In this document: one piece after another, positions 36,120 to 44,834 of the stretch | Numbering within the stretch: position 1 is the first letter of the stretch | Layout of the letters: every line of letters begins with the position of its first letter | Assembly (NCBI RefSeq): GCF_041583835.1 | Contig: NZ_JBFHFC010000012.1 | Span: 1 to 64,000, forward strand | DNA length: 64,000 nt | DNA from: Thiomicrorhabdus sp041583835 | GTDB taxonomy: Bacteria > Pseudomonadota > Gammaproteobacteria > Thiomicrospirales > Thiomicrospiraceae | Direction of reading: 5' to 3' | The notes under the pieces: model-generated | What the model was told of the DNA's origin: nothing | What the model saw: only the letters and a program-made list of their open reading frames with translations | The model's database searches: none | Position numbers and translations under genes: made by a program

Positions 36120-36950
36120 CTAATGGCGGTTGATTGGAAATCCGCGAACATTCAATATCGCAATCTCTCCACGGTTGATTTCGTTCATCAAAGTAGGAAC
36201 GGAGGTCACCGTAATACCCAGATTTTGCAACAGCCCGAGACGCAATGCCTCATTACCGCCCAGCACCATCTTGACGCTAGGCTGGAAATCAAACTGGTCG
36301 AACACCTTCTCAACCTGAGCACGAATACCCGAGCCGGTTTCTCTCATCAGAAAAGGCTCGTCCTTTAAATCCTCCACCGTCAGCGTCTTACCGACCAAAG
36401 GGTGATTGGCGTTAGCCACGAATGCCAACGGATTGACCGCCACCGGTTCCGATGTCACGTTCAATCCCTCCGGCGGCTGTCCTAACAGGTAAAAATCGTC
36501 TTTATTCTTGGCGATTCGGTCTAATAAAGTTTCTTTATTACCCACACGCATCACAACCGTCACATCCGGATAGGCCTGATTGAATTCATGAATGACTTTA
36601 GGAACGAAATATTGCGCCGTCGAAATCACCGATAACTTGACGCTTCCGCCGGAAAAACCTTTAAGGTGATTGATCTTCTGTTCGGCGGTATTAAGTTTAC
36701 GCAGTATCGCCTCGGCCGCCTCATACAAAGCCTGCCCCGCACTGGTTAGAAACACCTTACGTCCGATCTGTTCGAATAGAGGCGCCTCTAACACATCCAC
36801 CAGCTTCTTAACCTGCATCGATACCGTAGGCTGCGTCAGATGCAACTCTTTGGCCGCTTTGGTAAAACTTTGATTACGGGCGATGCTTTCAAATACCTGT
36901 AACTGCCGTAAGGTGGCATTCCTTGCAAGGATGGAATCTTTTTCAGGCAT
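36120..36950 (-). CDS. cbbR: LysR-type regulator CbbR, prematurely stopped
   Basis: A 276-residue open frame for a LysR-type transcription activator. The winged helix-turn-helix is at about 14-72 (FTKAAKELHLTQPTVSMQVK) and the effector-binding domain follows. The position upstream of cbbM on the same strand identifies it as CbbR, which senses Calvin-cycle metabolites and activates RuBisCO genes. The frame ends at TAG right after GFPINRH, where the family has Trp, and the rest of the domain follows in frame. Function of the truncated protein is uncertain. Confidence 0.88.
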   Translation of the reverse strand: MPEKDSILARNATLRQLQVFESIARNQSFTKAAKELHLTQPTVSMQVKKLVDVLEAPLFEQIGRKVFLTSAGQALYEAAEAILRKLNTAEQKINHLKGFSGGSVKLSVISTAQYFVPKVIHEFNQAYPDVTVVMRVGNKETLLDRIAKNKDDFYLLGQPPEGLNVTSEPVAVNPLAFVANANHPLVGKTLTVEDLKDEPFLMRETGSGIRAQVEKVFDQFDFQPSVKMVLGGNEALRLGLLQNLGITVTSVPTLMNEINRGEIAILNVRGFPINRH

Positions 36951-37032
36951 ATTTATTCCTAAAATTTAAGATCGAAAAAAACCTAATCTTACACCAGGAT
37001 GAAAACAGGCCGGTCGATTTTTGAGAAACGAC

Positions 37033-37260
37033 TTATTCGACGCGAATCAAACGGGCCACAATTTTACGCACCATCGGCCCCACAAAAATCACAATCGGAA
37101 ACGCGATCACAAAGGCGCTAATCCAAGCATGCATCCAGATATGCATAAAATCATCCGGAATGCCGATATTGATAATACTAATTGCTGCGGACATCAAAAA
37201 TGACATGAAAAACGACATGAAAAACGCAAACAGAATATGTTGATATTTTGGATGGAACAT
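37033..37260 (-). CDS. DUF2798 family small membrane protein
   Basis: A 75-residue protein with two hydrophobic helices (ILFAFFMSFFMSFLMS near 10-27 and a second at about 42-65), typical of the DUF2798 family of unknown function. The ATG at 37260 is preferred over an upstream TTG. Single gene between cbbR and yceI with no recognised partner. Confidence 0.75.
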   Translation of the reverse strand: MFHPKYQHILFAFFMSFFMSFLMSAAISIINIGIPDDFMHIWMHAWISAFVIAFPIVIFVGPMVRKIVARLIRVE

Positions 37261-37418
37261 AACGAACTTGATTAACCTCAACCAGTATTAATGTTGATTA
37301 TTAGCATTGTATAAATGACAAAAGGCCGGATCGACAAATGTTCGTCAACCCAACCTTCTTTCTGAAAATAGTGTAATAGATATTACACTATATTATTGCA
37401 ATACGTTAGAACAACCGA

Positions 37419-37997
37419 TTATTTTTTAACCCCTTCGATATTCAATTCCAAGAACACTTCGGCGGAAGCCGGCCCTAAATCATAAGTAATCCCGTAATCG
37501 GCCATTTTAATTTTAGTCGCTCCGCTAAAACCGCTACGATAACCACCCCAAGGGTCTTTCCCCTCACCGATTTTGTGAGCAACAATCGTGATCTCTTTAG
37601 TAACGCCATTCAAAGTAAACTTCCCTTTGACCAGCATTTCTTCATCGGCACCGCTGATCGAATCACTCACAAACGTGGCTTCCGGATATTTTTTTACGTT
37701 AAGAAAATCCGCACTGCGCAAATGCTTGTCGCGTTCTGCATGATTGGTACTGACACTGTCGGTATCGATTTTAACCGCGATCTTGCTGTTACTTAAATTT
37801 TCGGGATCGTAAGTGAAATCGCCTGAAAATTTCTCGAAACGGCCGGTCAGCCAACTGTACCCCAAATGCATAATTTTGAAGTTAACCGACGCATGCATTC
37901 CCTGAGTGTCGATAACATACTTTGACGGTGCCGCAAACGCCAAGGACGATACCAACATAAACGAAGCGGCCAGCCATAATTGCTGTAATTTTTTCAT
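37419..37997 (-). CDS. YceI family periplasmic protein
   Basis: A 192-residue lipocalin-like protein that binds isoprenoid or fatty-acyl ligands in characterised relatives. The signal peptide ends in SSLAFA before APSKYV. Family motifs include HLGYSWLTGRFEKFSGDF, HLRSADFLNVKKYPEATF and a C-terminal FLELNIEG. AGGAGA precedes the ATG. It lies downstream of a cytochrome b561 gene with a gap of about 100 bp, the common YceI-b561 pairing. Confidence 0.93.
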   Translation of the reverse strand: MKKLQQLWLAASFMLVSSLAFAAPSKYVIDTQGMHASVNFKIMHLGYSWLTGRFEKFSGDFTYDPENLSNSKIAVKIDTDSVSTNHAERDKHLRSADFLNVKKYPEATFVSDSISGADEEMLVKGKFTLNGVTKEITIVAHKIGEGKDPWGGYRSGFSGATKIKMADYGITYDLGPASAEVFLELNIEGVKK

Positions 37998-38097
37998 GAT
38001 AAATCTCCTGTTCAATTTAAAGGTCTGGTTTTTAACAAAATAAATTTTTAAACGGTTCTAAGTTTCAATTAATCCGAATTAATTAGTTCAATTCGAT

Positions 38098-38652
38098 TCA
38101 ATCCGATTCAGCTTTCAACATTCGTTTCAAGGTGTTATCGCGATCTATAAAATGATGCTTTAAGGCTGCTGCGGCATGTAAAACAACCAGGCCGATTAAA
38201 GCAAACGCCAACCACTCATGGACTTCTCCGGCCAAATCACCTTGACCCGAAAATGGTTCAAATGCCGACGGTACTTCAAACCAACCGAATACGCTGATCG
38301 CATGATCTTCCGCTGTAGAGATCAGGTATCCGCTGAGGCCCAATAGAAAAACCAATAGATATAAAACCCCATGCATTGCCCGGGCCATAAGCCCCACCCA
38401 ATGATTCTTAACACCGATCAATTCAGGCTCGGCATTTAGCAGATTCCACAACCAGCGAAACAACATCAGGCCCACCAAAAGAACGCCAACGGATTTATGG
38501 ATAAAAGGCGCATCGTGATACCATGTCGAGTAATAACTCAAATCTACCATCCACAATCCCAAAGCGAACATCCCCAATACGGTCACGGCAACAACCCAGT
38601 GCATTGCAATACTGATCCAGCCATAATGTTTAGTGCTATTGGTCAAGTTCAT
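38098..38652 (-). CDS. Cytochrome b561
   Basis: A 184-residue four-helix inner-membrane di-haem cytochrome. Candidate haem-ligand His residues are in SIAMHWVVAV, PFIHKSVGVLL, ARAMHGVLYLL and LVVLHAAAALKHHF. It moves electrons within the membrane, in relatives oxidising quinol or superoxide. First gene of the b561-yceI pair, divergent from the metallo-beta-lactamase gene. Confidence 0.92.
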   Translation of the reverse strand: MNLTNSTKHYGWISIAMHWVVAVTVLGMFALGLWMVDLSYYSTWYHDAPFIHKSVGVLLVGLMLFRWLWNLLNAEPELIGVKNHWVGLMARAMHGVLYLLVFLLGLSGYLISTAEDHAISVFGWFEVPSAFEPFSGQGDLAGEVHEWLAFALIGLVVLHAAAALKHHFIDRDNTLKRMLKAESD

Positions 38653-38954
38653 AAACGCCTCTGTCTACTGCTTTGTATAAAACTTAAAGACATCTTACAA
38701 ACTCGTGATGCGTGGAAAAATAGGCAAAAATTCAAAATACTGTTGCTAATAGAAGAACAATTAGCGAAATTACAGGCATAAAAACCCCACAAGTTCTAGG
38801 TAGTTTGATTCATCACTTGATTACCTTTATTAGGGAAGCGTCATTATTATTTTCTATTATATTTGCCTATACAAATATCATATAATCGAATTTCAATTGG
38901 AGGCGTTTACCGTTTCCCACCGAATAAACGGATTTTGCATAAAGAGGATAATCC
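38653..38954. other. Divergent intergenic region, about 300 bp
   Basis: No supported gene. It holds a TATAAT (38881-38886) upstream of the metallo-beta-lactamase-fold gene, next to a short inverted repeat atttg/caaat (about 38861-38876). Promoters for both divergent genes should lie here. Confidence 0.5.
38881..38886 (+). promoter_or_regulatory. Possible -10 element for the MBL-fold gene
   Basis: Perfect TATAAT 68 bp before the ATG. No well-spaced -35 is seen, and the inverted repeat just upstream could be an activator site. Confidence 0.35.
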
Positions 38955-39884
38955 ATGAAAAATCTACTAAAGCTATTGGCAACCTTTATCCTTGCTATCT
39001 CGCCATGGAATGCTTTTGCGATGGAATTCAAGGCACAAAAAGTAACCGATGGTATCTATGCCTATGTAGGACCTCTTACAGACCGCACACCGGAAAACTT
39101 AGGCCTTAACAACAATATCGGTTTCATCGATACCCAAGAAGGTTGGGTGCTAGTTGACTCCGGTGCCGGTGATGCCGCCGCCCAAAAGCTTGAAGCCATT
39201 GCCAAAGGCATCAAAGACCAACCGATTGTCGCCGTCATTAATATAGGAAGCCAAGACCACCGCTGGCTGGGGAATGATTATTTCTCAAAACAAGGCGCCA
39301 AAATCTACGCTTACAAAAAAAGCGTTGAAACCCAATCTTCCATGTTCAATCAGGAGGTAGACAACCTAGTGTCAAAAGTTCCTGAACTAACGGGCGTTAA
39401 GATGAAAACCGCAGATGTGGTATTGGAAAAGGATTCCAACACACTGACGATTGGCGGCGTGGAAATGCAGCTTAACTTCTACGGTGACGCCCACTTCCCT
39501 GGCGATTCCGTTCTTTGGTTGCCAAAACAGAAGGTGCTGTTTACCGGAGACATTGTTTATTTGGACAGAATGTTAGGCGTTCACCCTTGGTCAAACCCGG
39601 TGTCTTGGAACCAAGCTTATCAAAAGATGCGTGAATTACCGGCTCAATATATCGTACCGGGTCACGGTCGGGTTTCGGACTGGAAGCAGGCGGATGCCGA
39701 AACCGGCGATTATCTGAAAAAACTGGTTGAAACGATGAGTGCAGCCGCTGAAGAATTTGCAGGGGTTGATACAGCGGTTCAAAACAATAAGGACTGGCCT
39801 GAATTTAAACATCTGGAACACTATGATTCCTGGCATAAACGAAACCTCAATCAGACCTACTTGAAGCTTGAAGCATCCATGTAA
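38955..39884 (+). CDS. Periplasmic metallo-beta-lactamase-fold protein, metal site partly lost
   Basis: A 309-residue exported protein; the signal peptide ends near WNAFA (residue 22). The fold resembles SoxH- and quinoprotein-associated MBL hydrolases. The zinc motif HxHxDH is degenerate: the region reads VINIGSQDHRWLGN, so Asp101-His102 remain while the two preceding His are replaced. His180 (GDAH), Asp199 (FTGD) and His237 (PGHGR) are present. It may bind a single metal or have a changed activity. AGAGGA precedes the ATG; it stands alone and ends at a bidirectional terminator. Confidence 0.8.
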   Translation: MKNLLKLLATFILAISPWNAFAMEFKAQKVTDGIYAYVGPLTDRTPENLGLNNNIGFIDTQEGWVLVDSGAGDAAAQKLEAIAKGIKDQPIVAVINIGSQDHRWLGNDYFSKQGAKIYAYKKSVETQSSMFNQEVDNLVSKVPELTGVKMKTADVVLEKDSNTLTIGGVEMQLNFYGDAHFPGDSVLWLPKQKVLFTGDIVYLDRMLGVHPWSNPVSWNQAYQKMRELPAQYIVPGHGRVSDWKQADAETGDYLKKLVETMSAAAEEFAGVDTAVQNNKDWPEFKHLEHYDSWHKRNLNQTYLKLEASM

Positions 39885-39910
39885 TGACACAAAGCTCTAA
39901 ATAACAGACA

Positions 39911-39943
39911 TAAAAAAACCAGCAAACTGCTGGTTTTTTTTTA
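39911..39943. terminator. Bidirectional terminator
   Basis: Stem aaaccagca/tgctggttt with 3-nt loop between long A- and T-runs, between the convergent MBL-fold gene and gloA. Confidence 0.88.
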
Positions 39944-39964
39944 AAGATGAAAACGGAATTTTGA

Positions 39965-40360
39965 TTAACCGCGGTCGTGACCTGCACCGATGAATTCGAT
40001 CGGGTATCCGTCCGGATCTTCCGCAAACGCAATGATGGTGGTTCCGGCGTTCATCGGGCCCGCTTCGCGAATAATCTTACCGCCTGCTTGCTTGATTGCT
40101 TCCGCCGTCTCGTAGACGTCAGGGACTTCAATCGCAATATGGCCGTAACCGGTTCCCAAGTCGTAAGAATCCACGCCCCAGTTGTAAGTCAGTTCAAGCA
40201 CCGTGTTTTCGTCTTCGTTTCCGTAGCCCAGAAACGCCAACGTAAACTCGCCCTGCGGATAATCTTTACGGCGCAACAATTCCATTCCCAAAACCTTGGT
40301 ATAAAACTCGATCGACTTGTCCAAGTCGCCCACACGCAACATGGTATGCAACATTCTCAT
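39965..40360 (-). CDS. gloA: Lactoylglutathione lyase (glyoxalase I)
   Basis: A 131-residue glyoxalase I converting the methylglyoxal-glutathione adduct to lactoylglutathione. The N-terminus MRMLHTMLRVGDLDKSIEFY and metal ligands His5, Glu in VLELTYN, His in YGHIAIEV and Glu in PIEFIG are visible, the pattern of the E. coli-type Ni/Co enzyme. TAGGAGAG precedes the ATG. Confidence 0.95.
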   Translation of the reverse strand: MRMLHTMLRVGDLDKSIEFYTKVLGMELLRRKDYPQGEFTLAFLGYGNEDENTVLELTYNWGVDSYDLGTGYGHIAIEVPDVYETAEAIKQAGGKIIREAGPMNAGTTIIAFAEDPDGYPIEFIGAGHDRG

Positions 40361-40398
40361 TGTGACTCTCCTAAAAATTTTTTAATTCGATTCCCGCC

Positions 40399-40563
40399 CT
40401 AGTCAACGCGCTTTAACAACATCAGCACAATCAACGCTAGCGGTCCAAACAGTAAACCCATCGTACCCCAAAATGCCGCAGGACGATGCTTGGATTGTGC
40501 CATTTTATGACAATAAAACGCACTGACAACCCCTATCAATAACGAAACTAAAACCAAAATCAT
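40399..40563 (-). CDS. Small membrane protein, 54 residues
   Basis: Two hydrophobic helices (MILVLVSLLIGVVSAFY at the start, and FWGTMGLLFGPLALIVLML). The ATG at 40563 overlaps the MFS stop as ATGA, so it is translationally coupled and the longer upstream frame is rejected. Resembles short proteins of phospholipase_D-nuclease_N or PLDc_N type in layout, but no function is assigned. Confidence 0.6.
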   Translation of the reverse strand: MILVLVSLLIGVVSAFYCHKMAQSKHRPAAFWGTMGLLFGPLALIVLMLLKRVD

Positions 40564-41735
40564 TCGCGCACCCCTCGCCAAGCGAAAAACCATGCAATCG
40601 CCACTGCAATCGCACACAAACCATAAGCTAATTCGGCCTGCCCTAACGACCACGCATAACCAGCCATCAACATCCCTAAAGCACCGCCCAAACCGTGGCT
40701 GCTCGCTGCGAAAATCGCCTGCCCTTTACCGTGATGCCGTCCACGGAAATAGTGGTCGATCAGGTGGATCGCCGCCGCATGGAATAATCCGAAACTCGCC
40801 GCATGCAATATCTGCGCAACAATCATCCACTCCAGACTAGCCGCCAGATAGGCGTTCATCAACCAGCGAATCAACGTCAGCACAACACTGATTAAAATCA
40901 AATTGCGAACCGAATACGCCTTGAATAGCCAGGCCATGAAAAAGAACACGCCGATTTCGGAAATCACACCCAATGCCCACAACCAGGCGATGACGGTTTT
41001 TTCATACCCTAACGCACTCAGTTGGATAGTGAAAAACGCATAATAGACGCCATGTGAAAGCTGAACCAGAAAGGCCACCACCAACAGATGCCAAACCGGA
41101 GACTGTTTGAGAATTTCGATAAAGCCGACATCTTTTTCCAGATGCACTCGCGGTGCACTATCGCTGACCAGATAGGCCGTCAGCCATACCGCGCCTAATA
41201 ACGCCAACAGGTTCCAAGGCAACACCCAGATACCGAAATGCTCGACCTGCCAACCGATCGCCAGTACCGCCGCGATGAAACCGACCGAACCCCACAGCCG
41301 AATCTGGCCGTACCGATGTTTCTCGTCGCCTAAGCAACCAAAGGTATAAGATTCAAATTGCGGTAAAGAGGCATGCCAGAAAAAGCTGAAAAATAGAATC
41401 GTCAGCAACAACGCCCAATAACTGTCGAACGCAATCAAACCAACGCCGCTGACTAGCGTCAAAGCGGTTGCCAGACGCACCCATTTAATCGACAAGCCCG
41501 ACCGGTCAGCCAACCAACCCCATAGATTCGGTGCAATCACTTTGGTTGCCAACAACGCCCCCATCAATTGTCCGATTTCCACCGGTGTAAACGACAGCGA
41601 TTGGAAATAAAGGCCTAGATAAGGAAGCAGTCCGCCGAGAACGGCAAAGTAGAAAAAATAATGGCTAGACAGCCTGTAATAGGCTGTCTGATAGGATGGA
41701 TGTGTCGAGGAGATTTCCCCGTTATTCGCCCGCAT
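40560..41735 (-). CDS. MFS transporter (HcaT/nucleoside-symporter-like)
   Basis: A 391-residue protein with about 12 membrane helices. The start region YYRLSSHYFFYFAVLGGLLPYLG and the NLWGWLADRSG loop (motif A position) fit the MFS_1-like group that includes HcaT. Substrate unknown. Its start overlaps the aroC stop by 14 bp, and it overlaps the small membrane protein downstream, so aroC-MFS-small protein form one operon. Confidence 0.82.
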   Translation of the reverse strand: MRANNGEISSTHPSYQTAYYRLSSHYFFYFAVLGGLLPYLGLYFQSLSFTPVEIGQLMGALLATKVIAPNLWGWLADRSGLSIKWVRLATALTLVSGVGLIAFDSYWALLLTILFFSFFWHASLPQFESYTFGCLGDEKHRYGQIRLWGSVGFIAAVLAIGWQVEHFGIWVLPWNLLALLGAVWLTAYLVSDSAPRVHLEKDVGFIEILKQSPVWHLLVVAFLVQLSHGVYYAFFTIQLSALGYEKTVIAWLWALGVISEIGVFFFMAWLFKAYSVRNLILISVVLTLIRWLMNAYLAASLEWMIVAQILHAASFGLFHAAAIHLIDHYFRGRHHGKGQAIFAASSHGLGGALGMLMAGYAWSLGQAELAYGLCAIAVAIAWFFAWRGVRE

Positions 41736-42822
41736 GAGCTAGGTCAACGATCGGTGCCACCACATCGCCGTTTTGGGCACGGTTACGCATGAAGTGATCC
41801 AACAGCACAATCGCCATCTGCGCTTCGGCGATTGGGGTGGCACGGATGCCCACGCAAGGATCGTGACGGCCTTTAGTGACCATTTCGATCGCTTCACCTT
41901 GAGTATTGATGCTGCGGCCCGGAGTCATGATGCTTGAAGTCGGTTTCAACGCAATGTGCGCAACAATGTCCTGACCGGTTGAGATACCGCCCAGAATCCC
42001 GCCCGAATGGTTCGATACAAACCCTTCCGGGGTCATTTCGTCACGGTGTTCGGTTCCCAACTGCCCTGCGACTGCAAAACCGTCGCCGATTTCCACACCC
42101 TTGACCGCGTTGATGCTCATCAAGGCGTGCGCCAAGTCTGCGTCCAAACGGTCGAATACCGGCTCACCCAATCCGACCGGAACGTTTTTAGCGACGATGC
42201 TGATCTTTGCACCAACCGAGTTTTTCTGCTTCAACAGATCGTCCATATAAGCACGAATCTCTTCGCGCTTGGCTTCGTCCGGGCAGAAATATTCGTTGTC
42301 ATTGTCGAACGGCCAGCTCACGTTTTCAACCGTGATCGGGCCCAACTGAGAAAGGTAACCTTTCACTTCCACGCCCAAACGCTCTTTCAAATACTTCTTG
42401 GCAATCGCTCCCGCCGCAACACGCATTGCGGTTTCACGCGCCGAAGAACGTCCGCCGCCGCGGTAATCGCGCAGGCCGTACTTTTGGGTGTAAGTGTAGT
42501 CGGCGTGAGACGGACGGAAAGTTTCCGCCACTTTTGAATAATCTTTTGAACGCTGATCTTTGTTATGAATAATCATGCCGATCGGCGTACCAGTGGTCTT
42601 GCCTTCGAACACGCCCGAAAGAATCTGCACTTCGTCGTCTTCGCGGCGTGCCGTGGCGTGCTTGGACGTTCCCGGCTTACGGCGGTCCAATTCGATCTGG
42701 ATATCCGCTTCGCTCAATTCCAATCCCGGAGGACAACCGTCAACGATACAACCCAGTGCGATACCGTGACTCTCTCCAAAGGTAGTGACGCGAAAATTTT
42801 GTCCAATCGTATTGCCCGACAT
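41722..42822 (-). CDS. aroC: Chorismate synthase
   Basis: A 366-residue FMN-dependent enzyme converting EPSP to chorismate, the last step of the shikimate pathway. Signature segments are GESHGIALGCIVDGCPPG at about 17-34, GGGRSSARETAMRVAAGAIA near 125-145, and the C-terminal region with RATPIAEAQMAIVLLDH. Length is standard for bacteria. First gene of the operon, divergent from the thioesterase. Confidence 0.98.
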   Translation of the reverse strand: MSGNTIGQNFRVTTFGESHGIALGCIVDGCPPGLELSEADIQIELDRRKPGTSKHATARREDDEVQILSGVFEGKTTGTPIGMIIHNKDQRSKDYSKVAETFRPSHADYTYTQKYGLRDYRGGGRSSARETAMRVAAGAIAKKYLKERLGVEVKGYLSQLGPITVENVSWPFDNDNEYFCPDEAKREEIRAYMDDLLKQKNSVGAKISIVAKNVPVGLGEPVFDRLDADLAHALMSINAVKGVEIGDGFAVAGQLGTEHRDEMTPEGFVSNHSGGILGGISTGQDIVAHIALKPTSSIMTPGRSINTQGEAIEMVTKGRHDPCVGIRATPIAEAQMAIVLLDHFMRNRAQNGDVVAPIVDLAHAGE

Positions 42823-42884
42823 AAGTGTACTTCTCTAAGATTCGTTATAATCGGTGTATTCTACCTAAAAACCCTTTAAAAGTA

Positions 42885-43361
42885 ATGACCCAAAACAACG
42901 ATTCCACCCCACTTTCAACGAGTTCGCCGGACTGGCAGGCATTCGATTGGCAAGCGCCCGACCCTTTCATCCATAAACATGTGGTGAGCGAAGAAGAACT
43001 GGACTTCCTAAACCACGTCAACAACAAGAGTTACGTGGCGTGGATGGAACAGGTCGCGTGGATGCACAGTTTGGCGGTCGGCATCAATCACGACACCCAA
43101 AAAAGACTTAACCGCATCATGGCGGTGTACGAGAACTGCATGCAGTACAAAGCGAGTTGTTATTTAGGGGACGAACTGTTGATTGGAACCTGGGTGGGAG
43201 AACAAAAAGGCTGCTGTCTGAGAACCAGAAATTTTCAGATTATTCGACCGCGCGACGGCAAAACCGTGTTCACCGCGCAGGCCACTTACGTTTGTATCGA
43301 CTTGATAAACCACAAACCCAAACCGATACCTAAAGAATTTATCGAGCCTTATCGAAAATAA
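42885..43361 (+). CDS. Acyl-CoA thioesterase-like (hotdog fold)
   Basis: A 158-residue 4HBT-type protein. The core LDFLNHVNNKSYVAWMEQVAW resembles the active-site helix of 4-hydroxybenzoyl-CoA/YbgC-like thioesterases, where Asp or Glu near DFLNHVN acts. An ATG at 42885 is chosen over a frame 20 codons longer that would run into the aroC promoter. Substrate unknown. Confidence 0.8.
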   Translation: MTQNNDSTPLSTSSPDWQAFDWQAPDPFIHKHVVSEEELDFLNHVNNKSYVAWMEQVAWMHSLAVGINHDTQKRLNRIMAVYENCMQYKASCYLGDELLIGTWVGEQKGCCLRTRNFQIIRPRDGKTVFTAQATYVCIDLINHKPKPIPKEFIEPYRK

Positions 43362-43395
43362 CCGAACTTGAACGGTTAACGGCTTATTCGACTTA

Positions 43396-44079
43396 TTACT
43401 CCTTGAGCTTAACGCTCAACTCGCCCTCTTTGACCGAAATGTTCTCGACCCCTTCGGCAAAGCCCTTCCAGAAACCGGGATCGGCACCGAACTCGTTCAC
43501 CAAATCGACGTTCTGGAGATTACCCAGCCAGGCATTCGGAATCGGCACCCCCATCAGACTCACGCCCTTAAGTTTCACAATCGGTCTGCCGTCCCGATAA
43601 GCCAACTCCGCACCGGCGTTGATACGCAATGTCTTACCGCCCATCACCGGAAAATCCTCTTCCAACGGAACCAATACCTTCACGCTCAACAGGTCGTCGG
43701 ACAAATCCACCGCCACTTTCTTCGCCAGATCGGTATTCTTGGCAAGCAACGCATTCAATTCACGTTCACTGAACAGCACTTCGCGCTTGGCACCTACCTC
43801 GCTGTACGCTTCCGGTTTCAGGTTGCCCTGCGCGTCGTATTCACTGACCTCAACACCGATGACTTTCAACTTGGCGTTAAGCACCTGCTCCTCTTTCGGC
43901 TTCAACTCCACCGGCGTGAATGCTTTCAGAAAAAGCGTCTGACTCAGAATCCAATAGGTCAAACCGACTGTGACCAGAATGGTGGCCAAAACAATCCAAA
44001 CCACCTTAACGCCACTGACGCCCTTACTCACCTCTTGCTTCGTTGCTTCCATCGGTTCGTTTTTAGATTCATCATTCAT
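43396..44079 (-). CDS. Membrane-anchored conserved protein of unknown function
   Basis: A 227-residue protein with one N-terminal membrane helix at about 24-46 (VVWIVLATILVTVGLTYW) and an extracytoplasmic beta-rich domain. Segments such as FSERELNALLAKNT and LSDDLLSVKVLVPLEEDFP resemble the YpmS/DUF2140 type, a loose match only. It stands apart from the hydrogenase locus and ends convergently with the thioesterase gene. Confidence 0.6.
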   Translation of the reverse strand: MNDESKNEPMEATKQEVSKGVSGVKVVWIVLATILVTVGLTYWILSQTLFLKAFTPVELKPKEEQVLNAKLKVIGVEVSEYDAQGNLKPEAYSEVGAKREVLFSERELNALLAKNTDLAKKVAVDLSDDLLSVKVLVPLEEDFPVMGGKTLRINAGAELAYRDGRPIVKLKGVSLMGVPIPNAWLGNLQNVDLVNEFGADPGFWKGFAEGVENISVKEGELSVKLKE

Positions 44080-44188
44080 ATCTCTTACCTTATCGTTACG
44101 CAGTCGAACTAATCGTTTGTGATTTTAATTAAGCCACATTCTATACGAATTATTACTCAAAACAGAAGCTCAGTTAAAATTATCACAT

Positions 44189-44830
44189 TCAGTTATCAAC
44201 AATAAATGCACCATCAGCAATAGCTGTAATCATTGAGGCATTTTTCGTCAAAGAACCTAATTCAACAACAAAAGCAAATCGCGACTTTGCATCCTGAACA
44301 AAGGTTGCATGCAACCGCAACAAATTCCTAATTTTTGCAAAGTAACTTGGTAATTCTTTGGCTAGTTGCATATACCCCTTATCATTACCCCAAGGGTTAT
44401 CCGCATGCAAATATTTACCTAAACGATCATATAATTTTATGTATTCGTTTTTAGTTAAATACCCATCAGCCAAACTATCAAAATGCCATCTACGTGGTGC
44501 TAATAGTTTTGGTTCAAGCAAAGGCTTAGGATAAAAATCTTCATTTATTTTTGATAGATGTTTGAGAATATATCCACCATGATAATCTTTTCTAAAATCA
44601 ACAGGCCTTTCAGAATCATTACGAAATTTTGAATAAGATTTCTTATTTGGAGCTATTGAAGCATATGCAATAATTTCAAGAATTTTCCTGAGATTCAAAA
44701 TCACATTTTCCAAATCCATTAATTCATTATTTTTTTCAAACTTTTCTAATTGTTTTTCTGCATAAAACAAGCGCTTTTTCACCATCTCCATTTGATTTAA
44801 ATAAATTTTAACGACTTGAGACTGATTCAT
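44189..44830 (-). CDS. AT-rich gene of unknown function at end of hydrogenase locus
   Basis: A 213-residue protein with N-terminal amphipathic helices (MVKKRLFYAEKQLEKFEKN, then VILNLRKILEIIAYAS) and a conserved-looking YDRLGKYLHADNPWG. No catalytic motif or membrane segment is recognised. It begins 4 bp after hypF stops, so it is probably co-transcribed. Base composition is clearly more AT-rich (about one third GC in sampled lines) than its neighbours. This fits recent acquisition, possibly a defence or mobile-island-type gene, but that is speculation. Confidence 0.65.
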   Translation of the reverse strand: MNQSQVVKIYLNQMEMVKKRLFYAEKQLEKFEKNNELMDLENVILNLRKILEIIAYASIAPNKKSYSKFRNDSERPVDFRKDYHGGYILKHLSKINEDFYPKPLLEPKLLAPRRWHFDSLADGYLTKNEYIKLYDRLGKYLHADNPWGNDKGYMQLAKELPSYFAKIRNLLRLHATFVQDAKSRFAFVVELGSLTKNASMITAIADGAFIVDN

Positions 44831-44834
44831 CTAT

